Source of the DNA: Verrucomicrobiales bacterium
GTDB lineage: Bacteria; Verrucomicrobiota; Verrucomicrobiia; Verrucomicrobiales; DEV007
DNA: 16,516 nt
NCBI GenBank assembly: GCA_021648365.1
Contig: JAKISY010000103.1
Location: forward strand, 1 to 16,516
Direction of reading: 5' to 3'
Shown: piece by piece, positions 7,185 to 15,193 of the stretch
How positions within the stretch are numbered: position 1 is the first letter of the stretch
How the letters are laid out: each line of letters begins with the position of its first letter
The notes under the pieces: model-generated
Database searches by the model: none
What the model was told of the DNA's origin: nothing
The model's input: the letters and a program-made list of their open reading frames with translations, nothing else
Program-made: the position numbers and the translations under genes

Positions 7185-10100
7185 TTACAGCATCTCTGAT
7201 GTTGCTTTACCCACCTTCGCTGCACCTGGCATGCTTGGATTAGGATTGCGCACTCTACCTAGGTAAGTCGTGCGGGCACGGATTCCAAGGTACTTCAGTA
7301 ACTCATAGTTGCGCGGCGACGCTTTGGCATTTTTCTGATTCACATCATCCTGCGGATCTTTCAAGTTACCAAAAATAATCGCATCAGCCGAGCACGCTAC
7401 CTGACAAGCTGTTTGCACTTTGTTAGTCGGCACCTGCACATCTGACGATTCGCGCGCTTTGGCTTTCGCCGCTACTTTCGCAGTCGTGATACGCTGCACA
7501 CAGTAGGTGCACTTTTCGATCACTCCACGCATACGAACCGTGACGTTCGGATTTTTCTGCAACTGCTGGGTGGTCGTAGCATTCCCCTCGGCTGGAGCCA
7601 GAGGTCCCAAACGAAGTTGGTCAATTGCACGTTTGTTGAAGTCGAAATAGTTGAAGCGCCGCGCTTTGTACGGACAGTTATTAGCGCAATAACGCGTGCC
7701 AATACAACGGTTGTATGTCATCGCGTTCAAGCCATCGCTGGTATGGACGGTGGCGTTCACCGGGCAAACCGATTCACACGGAGCCGCTTCACACTGCGCA
7801 CAACCAATCAGCTGAGGAATCATTTCGACACTGTCGTCGTCCACTGTGCGGCGACCAGGTCGATCCCCGTCTCCCTTGCGGAACTGACTCGCCAAATCTT
7901 CTTGTTTCAAGGTAGTGAAATAACGATCCATCCGGATCCAGTGCATTTCACGTCCGTTGAGCACCTCCGCCTTGCCGACGATAGGGATATTGTTCTCTGC
8001 CTGACAAGCCACGGTGCAAGCGTTGCAACCGAGACAAGAATGCATGTCCACCGTCATCGCCCACTGATGATCAGGATCGACACGAAAAGGAAAATTCCAC
8101 GGATTGCTGCGCTCGGTATCATTCACCGGGTTATCCGCATTCATTAAATCCGGCCCTTTATACAAAGAGATGTTTTCTGGAATATGCGCGTCCATGCCAT
8201 GCTTTTGCACTGCACTCGGATCTTCTTCGTAGTTGTCCAGCGTCACTTCGCGAGCTAGAGCACGACCTTCCATGCTGTAATGCTCAGCCGTCAGAGCCAA
8301 AATATGTTTTTTGCCTGTTCCCACCACTTTTGCACCGCGCACCACATACGAAGCTGCTGTCGTTTTCAGCGGATAAGCATTGAAGCCAACCCCTGATCCC
8401 ACTCGACCAATCTCCACTTCCTGCCCTTTGGCATCGTGACCATAATAACCTAATGCCAAGGTGATGGTGAAATCTGCCTGACCTGGCGCACGCAGAGCCG
8501 GCACCTTGATAACCGCTTCACCTACAGTGACTTCCATCAGCTCACCATCTTCTTTGAGGCCGAGCTTATCAAAAGTCGCTTGGCTCAATAAAGCTGCGTT
8601 ATCCCAAGTCAATTTAGTGATCGGGTCGGGAACTTCCTGCATCCAACCGTTATTAGCAAAACGTCCGTCGTAAACTGCTGCGCTAGTCGTCAGTACCACT
8701 TCGATACTTTCTGCATAAGGCATGTCCACCAATTTGACCCCGTCAATGCCACTAGTCACTTTAGCCAAATCCACTTTAGCCTTCGCTTCAGTGAATTTCG
8801 ATTTATCCAAATAACCGTCACGCAAAGTCGCGTTCCAAGCTTTTTTGACATCGCCTTTAGCTAAAGTCGCGAAAGTCTTTTTCACCTCAGCCAAACCTGG
8901 CAATGGCTGGTCTTCAATCGCCGCCACATGTGCTACCTCAGCTTCCTTGTCTCCCTCAGCTGGTGCTTTTTCTGGCTCAGCCAAAAGTTTGATGAAAAAC
9001 TCAATCTCCGAAAGCCCATTATACAAAGGCAAGAGCATCGGTTGCATCGCAGAGTAAATTCCCGTCGCCGACTGCAAATCGCCCCAACTCTCTAAGTAAT
9101 GAGCTCCTGGCACATGCCAAGTCGCTGCTTTAGCCGTGAGATTTTTTCTCACACCTAAATGAACCGATACTGGCACTTTCGCCATCAGCTCAGCAAAGTT
9201 TAAGTCCGCTGGTGCATCAAAAATAGGATCCGATTCGCCGATCACCATCAAGGTGCGCACCATATCAGCTTTCATTTTCTTAGCCAAGTCAGCTATGCCC
9301 GGCAAACGAGCTTCTTTCTGCCCTGTATTCACGGTCTGCAAAGAAGCCTTAGCCCCTTTGTAAGCTCCGAGAGCCGTATTGATCGCCGCTACCAGCAAAT
9401 GCACTTCTTTGTCGTGGCGAGATCCCGCCACTACCAGCGCTTTGCCCTTTGAAGCTGCCAAATCTTTAGCCGCTTCGATGATCCATTTCTGATTGAACAC
9501 CGCAGCATTCACTCGTCCTGCAGTCGCCGCGACAGCCGTTTTCAATGCCGCATCGCCCGTAGCTTTTGCAATCTCGCTAGCAAACAAAGCCGCTACTTTC
9601 AAAATCTGACTCGCAGGCAAACGCAAACGATGATCTCCCATGCCGCCAGTCAGCGTGAAAGCTGGCTCCACCACATAGAGTCGATTCATCTTCTTCGCCA
9701 CTTTGCCTTTAGCATCCTCGACCTGACGACCTTGAGTGAATTCCTTCACCGGATCTTCACCGATGCGATCCAATCCAAGAAAGTCACAATCGAGTGACAA
9801 AATTTTCTCTGCTCGATCAAAGCGTGGCACTTGGCGCACACCTTTGCCAAACAGAATCTCTTGCGCCTCCGCACAGCCATCGTGAGAAATCGCTTCGTGA
9901 CGATAAAACTCTGCTGAAGGGTAGCGCTTTTTCAAATCCTTCAACAGACGGTTACGCGTCGGAGAAGAAGAATCCCCCACCAAAAACGCAGCTCCATCAC
10001 CCACGCCCTTTTGAAAGTCGGTGAGAAATTGATCGGTGAAATCTGCTGCCGATGATTTTCCACCTTTAGCCAAATAGTTATTCGAGCGATCAGGATCGTA

Positions 10101-10559
10101 AAGATCCAGCACCGAAGCCTGCATGAACGCATCCGAACCACCCGAAACCGCAGGGTGCAGGCGATTGCCATCCACCTTCGTCGGACGCCCCTCATGAGTC
10201 GTCACCACCAAGGGGTCTCCACCGAGACCACCGATGCGAGGTTTCACCGTAGAGTAAAACAAAGGATTCCCAGGCACGTTCCATTCCACATGCTCGTTGA
10301 AAGGAACCAAAAAACGACGCGGACGACGACAAGAAGTCATGCCAAATCCAGCAAGAGCCGTCGCAGCTCCCATCAAACGCACAAAGTTGCGTCGTGAAAC
10401 TCCCCCGTCCGTTTCAGGTGCCGCCAACTCCGCTGCGCCTTGTGGAAACTCGCGTTCCAACCAAGATTGGAATTCTGGGGTCTCATCAAGCTCGCCCAGA
10501 CTACGCCAATACTGACGACCAGTGTCGGGGGTTTCAGGATGTTGCCACTTGCGTTTCAT
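7185..10559 (-). CDS. actB: ACIII subunit ActB, fused molybdopterin-like / iron-sulfur protein with Tat signal
   Basis: I place the start at ATG 10559..10557 (MKRKWQHPETPD), giving 1,124 residues. The upstream in-frame ATG at 10604 would overlap actA and add 15 residues unlike the family. A twin-arginine motif (S55-R-R-N-F-V-R-L-M) and a lipobox-like Cys77 (GMTSC) predict Tat export and possibly lipid anchoring. Residues about 80-760 resemble the MopB catalytic fold. They lack the N-terminal CxxCxxxC cluster motif, as expected for ActB, which carries no molybdenum cofactor. The C-terminal PsrB-like part has four cluster motifs: CLGCNACTVAC (842-852), CAQCEAAPCESVCP (920-932), CIGTRYCANNCP (952-962) and CTYC plus CQVAC (1017-1056). 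The CIGTRYC group, with Thr in place of a Cys, is the expected [3Fe-4S] site. ActB passes electrons from the ActC quinol site to ActA/ActE hemes. Confidence 0.95.
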   Translation of the reverse strand: MKRKWQHPETPDTGRQYWRSLGELDETPEFQSWLEREFPQGAAELAAPETDGGVSRRNFVRLMGAATALAGFGMTSCRRPRRFLVPFNEHVEWNVPGNPLFYSTVKPRIGGLGGDPLVVTTHEGRPTKVDGNRLHPAVSGGSDAFMQASVLDLYDPDRSNNYLAKGGKSSAADFTDQFLTDFQKGVGDGAAFLVGDSSSPTRNRLLKDLKKRYPSAEFYRHEAISHDGCAEAQEILFGKGVRQVPRFDRAEKILSLDCDFLGLDRIGEDPVKEFTQGRQVEDAKGKVAKKMNRLYVVEPAFTLTGGMGDHRLRLPASQILKVAALFASEIAKATGDAALKTAVAATAGRVNAAVFNQKWIIEAAKDLAASKGKALVVAGSRHDKEVHLLVAAINTALGAYKGAKASLQTVNTGQKEARLPGIADLAKKMKADMVRTLMVIGESDPIFDAPADLNFAELMAKVPVSVHLGVRKNLTAKAATWHVPGAHYLESWGDLQSATGIYSAMQPMLLPLYNGLSEIEFFIKLLAEPEKAPAEGDKEAEVAHVAAIEDQPLPGLAEVKKTFATLAKGDVKKAWNATLRDGYLDKSKFTEAKAKVDLAKVTSGIDGVKLVDMPYAESIEVVLTTSAAVYDGRFANNGWMQEVPDPITKLTWDNAALLSQATFDKLGLKEDGELMEVTVGEAVIKVPALRAPGQADFTITLALGYYGHDAKGQEVEIGRVGSGVGFNAYPLKTTAASYVVRGAKVVGTGKKHILALTAEHYSMEGRALAREVTLDNYEEDPSAVQKHGMDAHIPENISLYKGPDLMNADNPVNDTERSNPWNFPFRVDPDHQWAMTVDMHSCLGCNACTVACQAENNIPIVGKAEVLNGREMHWIRMDRYFTTLKQEDLASQFRKGDGDRPGRRTVDDDSVEMIPQLIGCAQCEAAPCESVCPVNATVHTSDGLNAMTYNRCIGTRYCANNCPYKARRFNYFDFNKRAIDQLRLGPLAPAEGNATTTQQLQKNPNVTVRMRGVIEKCTYCVQRITTAKVAAKAKARESSDVQVPTNKVQTACQVACSADAIIFGNLKDPQDDVNQKNAKASPRNYELLKYLGIRARTTYLGRVRNPNPSMPGAAKVGKATSEML

Positions 10560-10591
10560 GTTGGTATTTCTAAGAAAATCTACTGTGTAAA

Positions 10592-11359
10592 TTAACGATG
10601 ACAAGCGGTGCAGCTCTCAGGAGGGTTCACGTTCCAAGCCTCTTTCAGCCCTTTGCCGATGTCTTCTTTGGTCAAAGGCAGTTCCTTGCCCTTCACTTTA
10701 TAGCCTTCCGCGAAATCCTTAGCCGACTTGCCCGTCTTCTCCGCTAGGTATTTGAAAAATTCGTGGCGATCCACATCTTCAGGCTTCCAATCCAAATTCG
10801 TGATCTCATCCATCGGACGAAGATGTTTTTCTGGATTACGGTGACAATCCAAACAGAAGCCCATCGACAGCGACTTCTCTTGGCGAACCACCTTCATCTC
10901 GTTCACCTTGCCGTGACACTCCATACAGCTCACCCCACGATTGACGTGAACTGAGTGATCAAAATAAGCGTAATCAGGCGTTTCGTGGATCTGCACCCAC
11001 TTCAACCGCTCGCCTGTATATCCCTCGTAGTTTTTATCCACCGCTTCACGCAGTTTCACCAGCTTGTCGCTTTCCGTGCGAATCGCCTTATGACAATTCC
11101 AGCACTGCTCAGCCACCGGGATGTTTGAGTGCTTCGAGTTCTCTACAAAACTGTGACAATAACGACAGTCCATACCCAGCTGACCAGCGTGGATGCTGTG
11201 ATCAAAAGGGATCGGCTGTTGTGGCTCATAGCCCACCCGAGTGTATTTAGCGGTAGCGGTGTACCAGACGGCTGGCACCACAAGCATTCCTACCACTGAA
11301 AGACAGAAGATGACTTTCAGTGGAATCCAATTTACCCAGCGTGGAAAAAAATTACCCAT
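10592..11359 (-). CDS. actA: ACIII subunit ActA, membrane-anchored pentaheme cytochrome c
   Basis: I choose ATG 11359..11357 (MGNFFPRWVNWIPLK), giving 255 residues. An upstream in-frame ATG at 11488 would add 43 Lys/Phe-rich residues that look like translated leader DNA. An N-terminal helix (about 15-35) anchors a periplasmic domain with five heme motifs in order: CRYCH, CWNCH, CMECH, CLDCH and CTACH at the C-terminus. Heme-ligand-like histidines occur in FDHSIHAG and FDHSVHVNRG. The layout is that of ActA of alternative complex III, where the hemes relay electrons between the ActB clusters and the exit cytochrome. It is the first gene of the operon, and actB starts 32 bases after its stop. 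No clear Shine-Dalgarno site precedes the start, so a short or leaderless transcript is possible. Confidence 0.93.
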   Translation of the reverse strand: MGNFFPRWVNWIPLKVIFCLSVVGMLVVPAVWYTATAKYTRVGYEPQQPIPFDHSIHAGQLGMDCRYCHSFVENSKHSNIPVAEQCWNCHKAIRTESDKLVKLREAVDKNYEGYTGERLKWVQIHETPDYAYFDHSVHVNRGVSCMECHGKVNEMKVVRQEKSLSMGFCLDCHRNPEKHLRPMDEITNLDWKPEDVDRHEFFKYLAEKTGKSAKDFAEGYKVKGKELPLTKEDIGKGLKEAWNVNPPESCTACHR

Positions 11360-11380
11360 TTGTGACGATTGATCGGGCGT

Positions 11381-11408
11381 ATTAAAGACTTTGTGAAACT
11401 TTTCACAA
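11381..11408 (-). promoter_or_regulatory. Putative promoter of the act operon
   Basis: Read on the minus strand, TTGTGA (11408..11403, four of six matches to the sigma-70 -35 box) is followed after 16 bases by TTTAAT (11386..11381, five of six matches to the -10 box). Transcription would begin near 11374, about 15 bases before the actA ATG. The -35 box lies inside the TGTGA palindrome. The prediction is by eye and modest. Confidence 0.4.
11391..11408. promoter_or_regulatory. Crp/Fnr-type operator palindrome upstream of actA
   Basis: The sequence TTGTGAAACTTTTCACAA has 8-base arms around a 2-base centre and fits TGTGA-N6-TCACA exactly, the recognition shape of Crp-type regulators. It lies 32-49 bases upstream of the chosen actA start. 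Further TTGTGA half-sites occur at 11360 and 11424, and an inverted TCACAA at 11457. Control of the operon by a Crp/Fnr-family protein is inferred; the regulator is not in the window. Confidence 0.5.
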
Positions 11409-11664
11409 GCGTTTTTTCTGTTTTTGTGAAAGTTTTTTTTCAGTTTCCAGACAAGATCACAAAAGTTTACAAGAAATGCCTTCAGCACCCCTTGATAATA
11501 AAGCCCTCACACCACCTTTCCTCATAAATCTGTAGAAAAGCGTTTTAGTGACTGTACCACATCAATCCACCAACCCGACTGCTCATACCGCTGTTGCAAG
11601 CGACGATCTCCGCTCCGCCGTAAGCCCCCCCGCCAAATCTCCATCGCTCCAAGAAAAGGAAACA
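11409..11664. other. Non-coding upstream region of the act operon
   Basis: No convincing gene is seen between the operator and the tRNA. The part nearest actA (11409-11470) is T-rich on the plus strand and carries extra TGTGA half-sites. The remainder (11480-11660) is C-rich on the plus strand. No hairpin-plus-T-run terminator was seen downstream of the tRNA, so some read-through from the tRNA into the act leader is possible. Confidence 0.5.
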
Positions 11665-11739
11665 TGGAGCCGAAGGTCGGAATTGAACCGACGACCTATT
11701 CATTACGAGTGAATTGCTCTACCCCTGAGCTACTCCGGC
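11665..11739 (-). tRNA. tRNA-Thr (anticodon CGU)
   Basis: The minus strand folds as a complete cloverleaf. The acceptor stem is GCCGGAG with CTTCGGC (one G-U pair) and the D arm is GCTC...GAGC. The anticodon stem ATTCA/TGAAT holds the loop CTCGTAA, with anticodon CGT reading ACG. The T arm is GTCGG-TTCAATT-CCGAC. The discriminator is U, and the CCA end is encoded (complement of 11665-11667). Length with CCA is 75 bases. Confidence 0.95.
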
Positions 11740-11752
11740 TTGAGTGAGACTG

Positions 11753-11780
11753 ATGGTAATCATAAAATCTACCCTGTCAA
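11753..11780 (-). promoter_or_regulatory. Promoter of the tRNA-Thr gene
   Basis: On the minus strand a perfect -35 box TTGACA (11780..11775) is followed after 16 bases by TACCAT (11758..11753, four of six matches to the -10 box). The predicted start is about seven bases before the tRNA 5' end. The rest of the spacer up to 11947 is A/C-rich on the plus strand and shows no other feature. Confidence 0.6.
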
Positions 11781-11947
11781 CCACCGCTACACTGCATTTA
11801 ATACAAAGACGATTGCCATCAGATTACTTGAACTATGCCCGTTCTTCGATTTAGTCTAAGCGCAAGCTCTGATACACCACCTAGCCGACACAAAAAATCA
11901 CCCCACCACAACATAAAACAAAACCCTCCAAGCCGCCCACCTCTCCT

Positions 11948-13930
11948 GTGAACTCCAATCTCCCACACACCCTATTGGCTCGTCTCAAACATTGGTGGCA
12001 AAATCACAAAAGCAACGACGCTGCCGTCGTCTGCTTACTTTTGGCGATCTTATGCAGTGCCATCGCCTATCTGATGTGGGGCGATGACCCGTGGAGGAGA
12101 CACCTGCCGCAAAAGTTTCTAGCAGGAGAATACATTAACAACCGCAACGGCATCATCCTCGGCCTGTGGTTTGCTGCAGCGATCAATGCTGCGATCAGCG
12201 TCATCCTCTTACTCTCTAGCCGCTGGTGGCCTGAGCCCACTAAACAAAAAAAACCACTGCTCCCCAAACCCAGCTCCAGCTCCATTCAAACCCGGCGTCT
12301 ATTTTACATCGGCCTGTTCAGCGCTTTGTTAGTCGCTGGCTGGATCCGCGCCCCCCGCCTCGAACACAGCTTTTGGAATGACGAAGAAATGGCCTTCCGC
12401 AAATTCCTCTGGGGGGAGAATGTGCTCGATACCAACACTCCTGATAACAAACTCCGCTACAAACCCGTCTCTTGGAAACGCTCTTTCTTCTACACCTCCA
12501 ACGGCAACAACCACGTCACCCAAACGATCAGCTCACGGCTCTATCACGAAGTCTGGAAATACTTTTTCCTCAAAGACGGTGATCGCCCTTTTCAGGAATC
12601 CGTCATCCGACTCAGCCCCTTCATCAGCGGCTTGCTCGGCATCTCCGCGCTCGCCTTTTTGCTACGAACTACAGGCTACCCGTTAGCAGGCATCACCGCA
12701 GCTTGGCTACTCGCTATCAATCCATGGCATCTGCGCTACAGTGTCGAGGCTCGTGGTTACGCAGACTTGATGCTATTCATCCCCCTGACCTTCATCGCCC
12801 TGCTCTACGCCCTTAGAACCGCACGCTGGCGATGGTGGATTCTCTATGGTCTGTTCCAATGCCTCTGCCTGCTAGCTTTTGCAGGTGCGATCTACCTAGT
12901 CGCCGCCCAGAACCTGATCGTTCTCGGACTACTGATCCAACAACGAAAACCCCATCAACTATGGCGATGGGGGGTGAGTTCGAGTATCGGCGCGATGCTA
13001 TTCATCACCATGGTAACTCCCATGGTGATCCGTGTGATCGACTACGCCAAAACTCATCAACACGACATGGCACCAATCACCGTAGCTCACTGGAGAGACT
13101 TCTGGTCCCACCTCGTCATTGGCGCTCCGTGGAAGACCATGGCAGATCCCTCATTGCACAACGGTCTCAGCACTCAAATGTATCAGAGTGAACACCCAAG
13201 CGTCTTCTGGCTGATGGCATTCATCATCCCTTTGACTTTTATCAGCGGGTTGATTTGGACTTTTTTAAAAAACCCTCAACTACGCATTTTCATTAGCTCC
13301 ATCCTCGGCTCTCTTGTTTTACTTTTGCTACACAACGCACTCTCAGAAACCATCTTCCTGATATGGTATATCATCTACACCGTGCTGCTCTTTTCCGCAG
13401 CCCTCGCTTTTGCACCAGAGCTACTCCAACGCTGCACTTGTTTTTCACGACAAAAACACACCGCACGCTACGTAGCTACCGCCTATACTGTGATCATGAT
13501 CCTCGGCTACGGCTGGCTCTGCGCCCCCTCGATTGCACGCCTACGGCAATTCGAACGAGAACCCATGCGCGAAGCCGTCACACAAGTGCGCGGAGCGACA
13601 CCTGCACTTGATCCCGACAACCAAGCCACCCTAACCTGCTCCATCGGATCAGGCGCCGCACAAATGCGAAGTTATGATCCCTGGGTGCACCCCGTCAAAA
13701 AAGTGGGCGACTTCGAACAAATAGTCAAAGAGGCACGAGAAAAACACAAAAAACTGTTCATCTACGTCTGCAGCCCACTGCGCGTGAAACGAGAATACCC
13801 CCACGCATGGCAGCAACTCAATGACCAGACCACCTTTGAGAAAACCGTTTACCTCAAAGGTTTAGAAGAATTCTGGAGCTACCAAATCTACCGACTCAAA
13901 ACCGCCCCCCCTGCATCCTCCAAGCACTAA
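11948..13930 (+). CDS. GT-C-type integral membrane glycosyltransferase (family 39-like), orphan
   Basis: The 660-residue protein has roughly 12-13 membrane helices and a C-terminal soluble domain of about 130 residues. In the first large extracytoplasmic loop the segment HSFWNDEEMAFRKF (140-153) carries the acidic D145-E146 pair, which in GT-C enzymes (PMT/ArnT/GT39 type) binds the metal or lipid-linked sugar donor. NPWHLRYSVEARGYADLM (258-275) is the typical family segment near the next helices. Such enzymes transfer sugars from polyprenyl-phosphate donors outside the cytoplasmic membrane; the acceptor cannot be deduced. The start is GTG at 11948, because the first internal ATG is at residue 43, past the first helix start. 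No Shine-Dalgarno site is visible. It stands alone, with C-rich third codon positions. Confidence 0.75.
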   Translation: MNSNLPHTLLARLKHWWQNHKSNDAAVVCLLLAILCSAIAYLMWGDDPWRRHLPQKFLAGEYINNRNGIILGLWFAAAINAAISVILLLSSRWWPEPTKQKKPLLPKPSSSSIQTRRLFYIGLFSALLVAGWIRAPRLEHSFWNDEEMAFRKFLWGENVLDTNTPDNKLRYKPVSWKRSFFYTSNGNNHVTQTISSRLYHEVWKYFFLKDGDRPFQESVIRLSPFISGLLGISALAFLLRTTGYPLAGITAAWLLAINPWHLRYSVEARGYADLMLFIPLTFIALLYALRTARWRWWILYGLFQCLCLLAFAGAIYLVAAQNLIVLGLLIQQRKPHQLWRWGVSSSIGAMLFITMVTPMVIRVIDYAKTHQHDMAPITVAHWRDFWSHLVIGAPWKTMADPSLHNGLSTQMYQSEHPSVFWLMAFIIPLTFISGLIWTFLKNPQLRIFISSILGSLVLLLLHNALSETIFLIWYIIYTVLLFSAALAFAPELLQRCTCFSRQKHTARYVATAYTVIMILGYGWLCAPSIARLRQFEREPMREAVTQVRGATPALDPDNQATLTCSIGSGAAQMRSYDPWVHPVKKVGDFEQIVKEAREKHKKLFIYVCSPLRVKREYPHAWQQLNDQTTFEKTVYLKGLEEFWSYQIYRLKTAPPASSKH

Positions 13931-14008
13931 CGCGATCACGCCCTTGTGCCCACATAGTAAACACGCTTCACTTCAGAGTGCTGCGCCTATTATTTCATCC
14001 GTAAAACC

Positions 14009-14265
14009 ATGCCCAAGCAACTCCACCCCCCTTTTTACCGTAGAGCGATCTGCCTCTTATTGATCCTGCTGAGCACCAGCTTTCTTCACGCCGAAAAAAA
14101 GCCCAACATCGTCTTAGTCATGGCAGACGATCAGGGCTGGGGCGAGATGGGTTACATCGGACACAAAGAAAAAATCGTGCCGAAAAAATGAAAGCCGCAC
14201 TCGCCGATTGGCAACAATCTGTGGTCGACAGCTTGAACGGAAAGGATTACACTACAGTCCAGTGA
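14009..14265 (+). pseudogene. Sulfatase remnant with internal deletion and frame change
   Basis: The first 51 residues are a classic formylglycine-sulfatase start: a signal peptide (about 1-28) and then KPNIVLVMADDQGWGEMGYIGH. This includes the metal-binding pair D40-D41. The frame then reads nine more codons and stops at 14189-14191. In another frame, from about 14170, the sequence reads RAEKMKAALADWQQSVVDSLNGKDY before a TGA at 14263-14265, which looks like a sulfatase C-terminus. A normal enzyme has some 450-550 residues, so more than 1 kb between the ends has been lost. The C/S-x-P-x-R catalytic motif is gone, and so is activity. The 60-residue N-terminal product could still be made and exported. 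The deletion joint is near 14162-14172. Confidence 0.85.
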
Positions 14266-14296
14266 TACTCTCACCACTTCATTTCCCCCTACACTC

Positions 14297-14310
14297 TATA
14301 AAATATAAAA
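14297..14310 (+). promoter_or_regulatory. A/T-rich -10-like region before the Cys/His-rich secreted protein
   Basis: The sequence TATAAAATATAAAA lies 22 bases before the ATG at 14332. It is the only A/T-rich island in an otherwise C-rich spacer and a plausible extended -10 region. No convincing -35 box was found upstream. Confidence 0.35.
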
Positions 14311-14331
14311 ACTCACCCAGCCATCAACACC

Positions 14332-15114
14332 ATGAAATCCAGCACTAAAACCAGAAAACTCTTATCCCTCGCCATCAGCCTCGCCTGCGCCACTGCGCTC
14401 AATGTTAGTGCTAGTGCAGCAGCCCCCAAAGACGGAGACAAAGCCGCGGTCAAAGCCGCTGGTGATTGCAAAAAATGCCCTAAAGCTCAAGCAGGTAAAA
14501 AATCTACGTCTCGCGAAACTAAAAAATGCGAATCGCATCAAAAACAATGCAAATCCCATCAAACAAGCGTCACCGACAAAAAGCACTCAGATCGCAAAAC
14601 CCTGCCGCCTGAAGCCCAAAAATTTGTCGAACGCATGCGCGGGTTCCATCAAGAGATCGGACAGCTTTACCGCGACGGCAAACGCGACGAAGCGCGCGAA
14701 GTCACCCAACAATTACGCGAGTTTGTGAAAGATCACGCCGAACTTGCACGACAAGCCGGACCCGCGATGCGAGCCCACCATCAAGGACAACATCCAGGTC
14801 ACCACCCACCACGCGTAGGCCATGGAAGACATGGCGATCCAGCCACAAACAAAGCTCATGACGAAGCACGCCGCCGCCTAGAGCTACTTGCCCAAGCTGC
14901 TGAAAAACTCGATCAAGCAGGACTCACCAAAGAAGCTCAGGACATCCGCCATCAAGCACAAAAAATAGAACGCGAACTGCAAGCCTCTGCGCACCACCGC
15001 TGCCCTCACGGACAGCAACTGACAAAAGAAGTCCAAGAACTGCGCAAAATGCTCGAGCAAATGAAAAAAGAAATCGCAGCTTTGAAAAAAGGGCAACGCA
15101 AAAAGAAGCACTAA
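14332..15114 (+). CDS. Secreted Cys/His-rich coiled-coil protein of unknown function
   Basis: The 260-residue protein has a signal peptide (basic start, hydrophobic 10-24, cleavage likely near SASAAA at 26-31). It then has a Cys-bearing basic region: CKKC at 46-49 and the tandem units CESHQ (66-70) and CKSHQ (73-77). Next come a helical segment (about 90-145), a His-rich linker (HPGHHPPRVGHGRHG at 154-168), and two further helical segments (175-217 and 228-252). The segment LELLAQAAEKLDQAGLTKEAQDIRHQAQKIEREL resembles helical repeats that I recall from planctomycete and verrucomicrobial secreted proteins. The last helix (ELRKMLEQMKKEIAALKK) has a coiled-coil heptad pattern. The Cys and His clusters suggest periplasmic metal binding, but this is inference and no named family is recognised. 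The protein is very basic at both ends. Confidence 0.75.
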   Translation: MKSSTKTRKLLSLAISLACATALNVSASAAAPKDGDKAAVKAAGDCKKCPKAQAGKKSTSRETKKCESHQKQCKSHQTSVTDKKHSDRKTLPPEAQKFVERMRGFHQEIGQLYRDGKRDEAREVTQQLREFVKDHAELARQAGPAMRAHHQGQHPGHHPPRVGHGRHGDPATNKAHDEARRRLELLAQAAEKLDQAGLTKEAQDIRHQAQKIERELQASAHHRCPHGQQLTKEVQELRKMLEQMKKEIAALKKGQRKKKH

Positions 15115-15193
15115 AATCAGCGCCGCTGTGCATAAATTGCTATCTTCCTCATTGTTCACTAGCGCCCTTGCGCAGGGATGACTAACTTACCCT

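Noticed and set aside
10560..10604. Longer ActB start overlapping actA
   Set aside because: The extra 15 residues are unlike the family, and the internal ATG gives the expected MKRKWQHP-type start with a normal intergenic gap.
11360..11488. Forty-three-residue N-terminal extension of ActA from an upstream ATG
   Set aside because: It is Lys/Phe/Asn-rich, covers the operator and promoter region, and lacks a signal; ActA proteins begin close to the MGNFF start.
11665..11739. tRNA-Thr as an integration site (att) for a mobile element
   Set aside because: No integrase, no duplicated tRNA 3' end and no phage-like genes are seen in the window.
12067..12523. Minus-strand frames inside the glycosyltransferase gene
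   Set aside because: The opposite frame encodes recognisable GT-C motifs and membrane helices; the minus frames show nothing.
14009..14191. Genuine small secreted protein of 60 residues
   Set aside because: It is the beginning of a sulfatase including its metal-binding DD, and the sulfatase C-terminal segment follows in another frame, so a relic is the simpler reading.
15159..15177. Terminator hairpin after the Cys/His-rich protein gene
   Set aside because: The possible stem CCCT/AGGG around 15165-15177 is only four pairs and has no following T-run.
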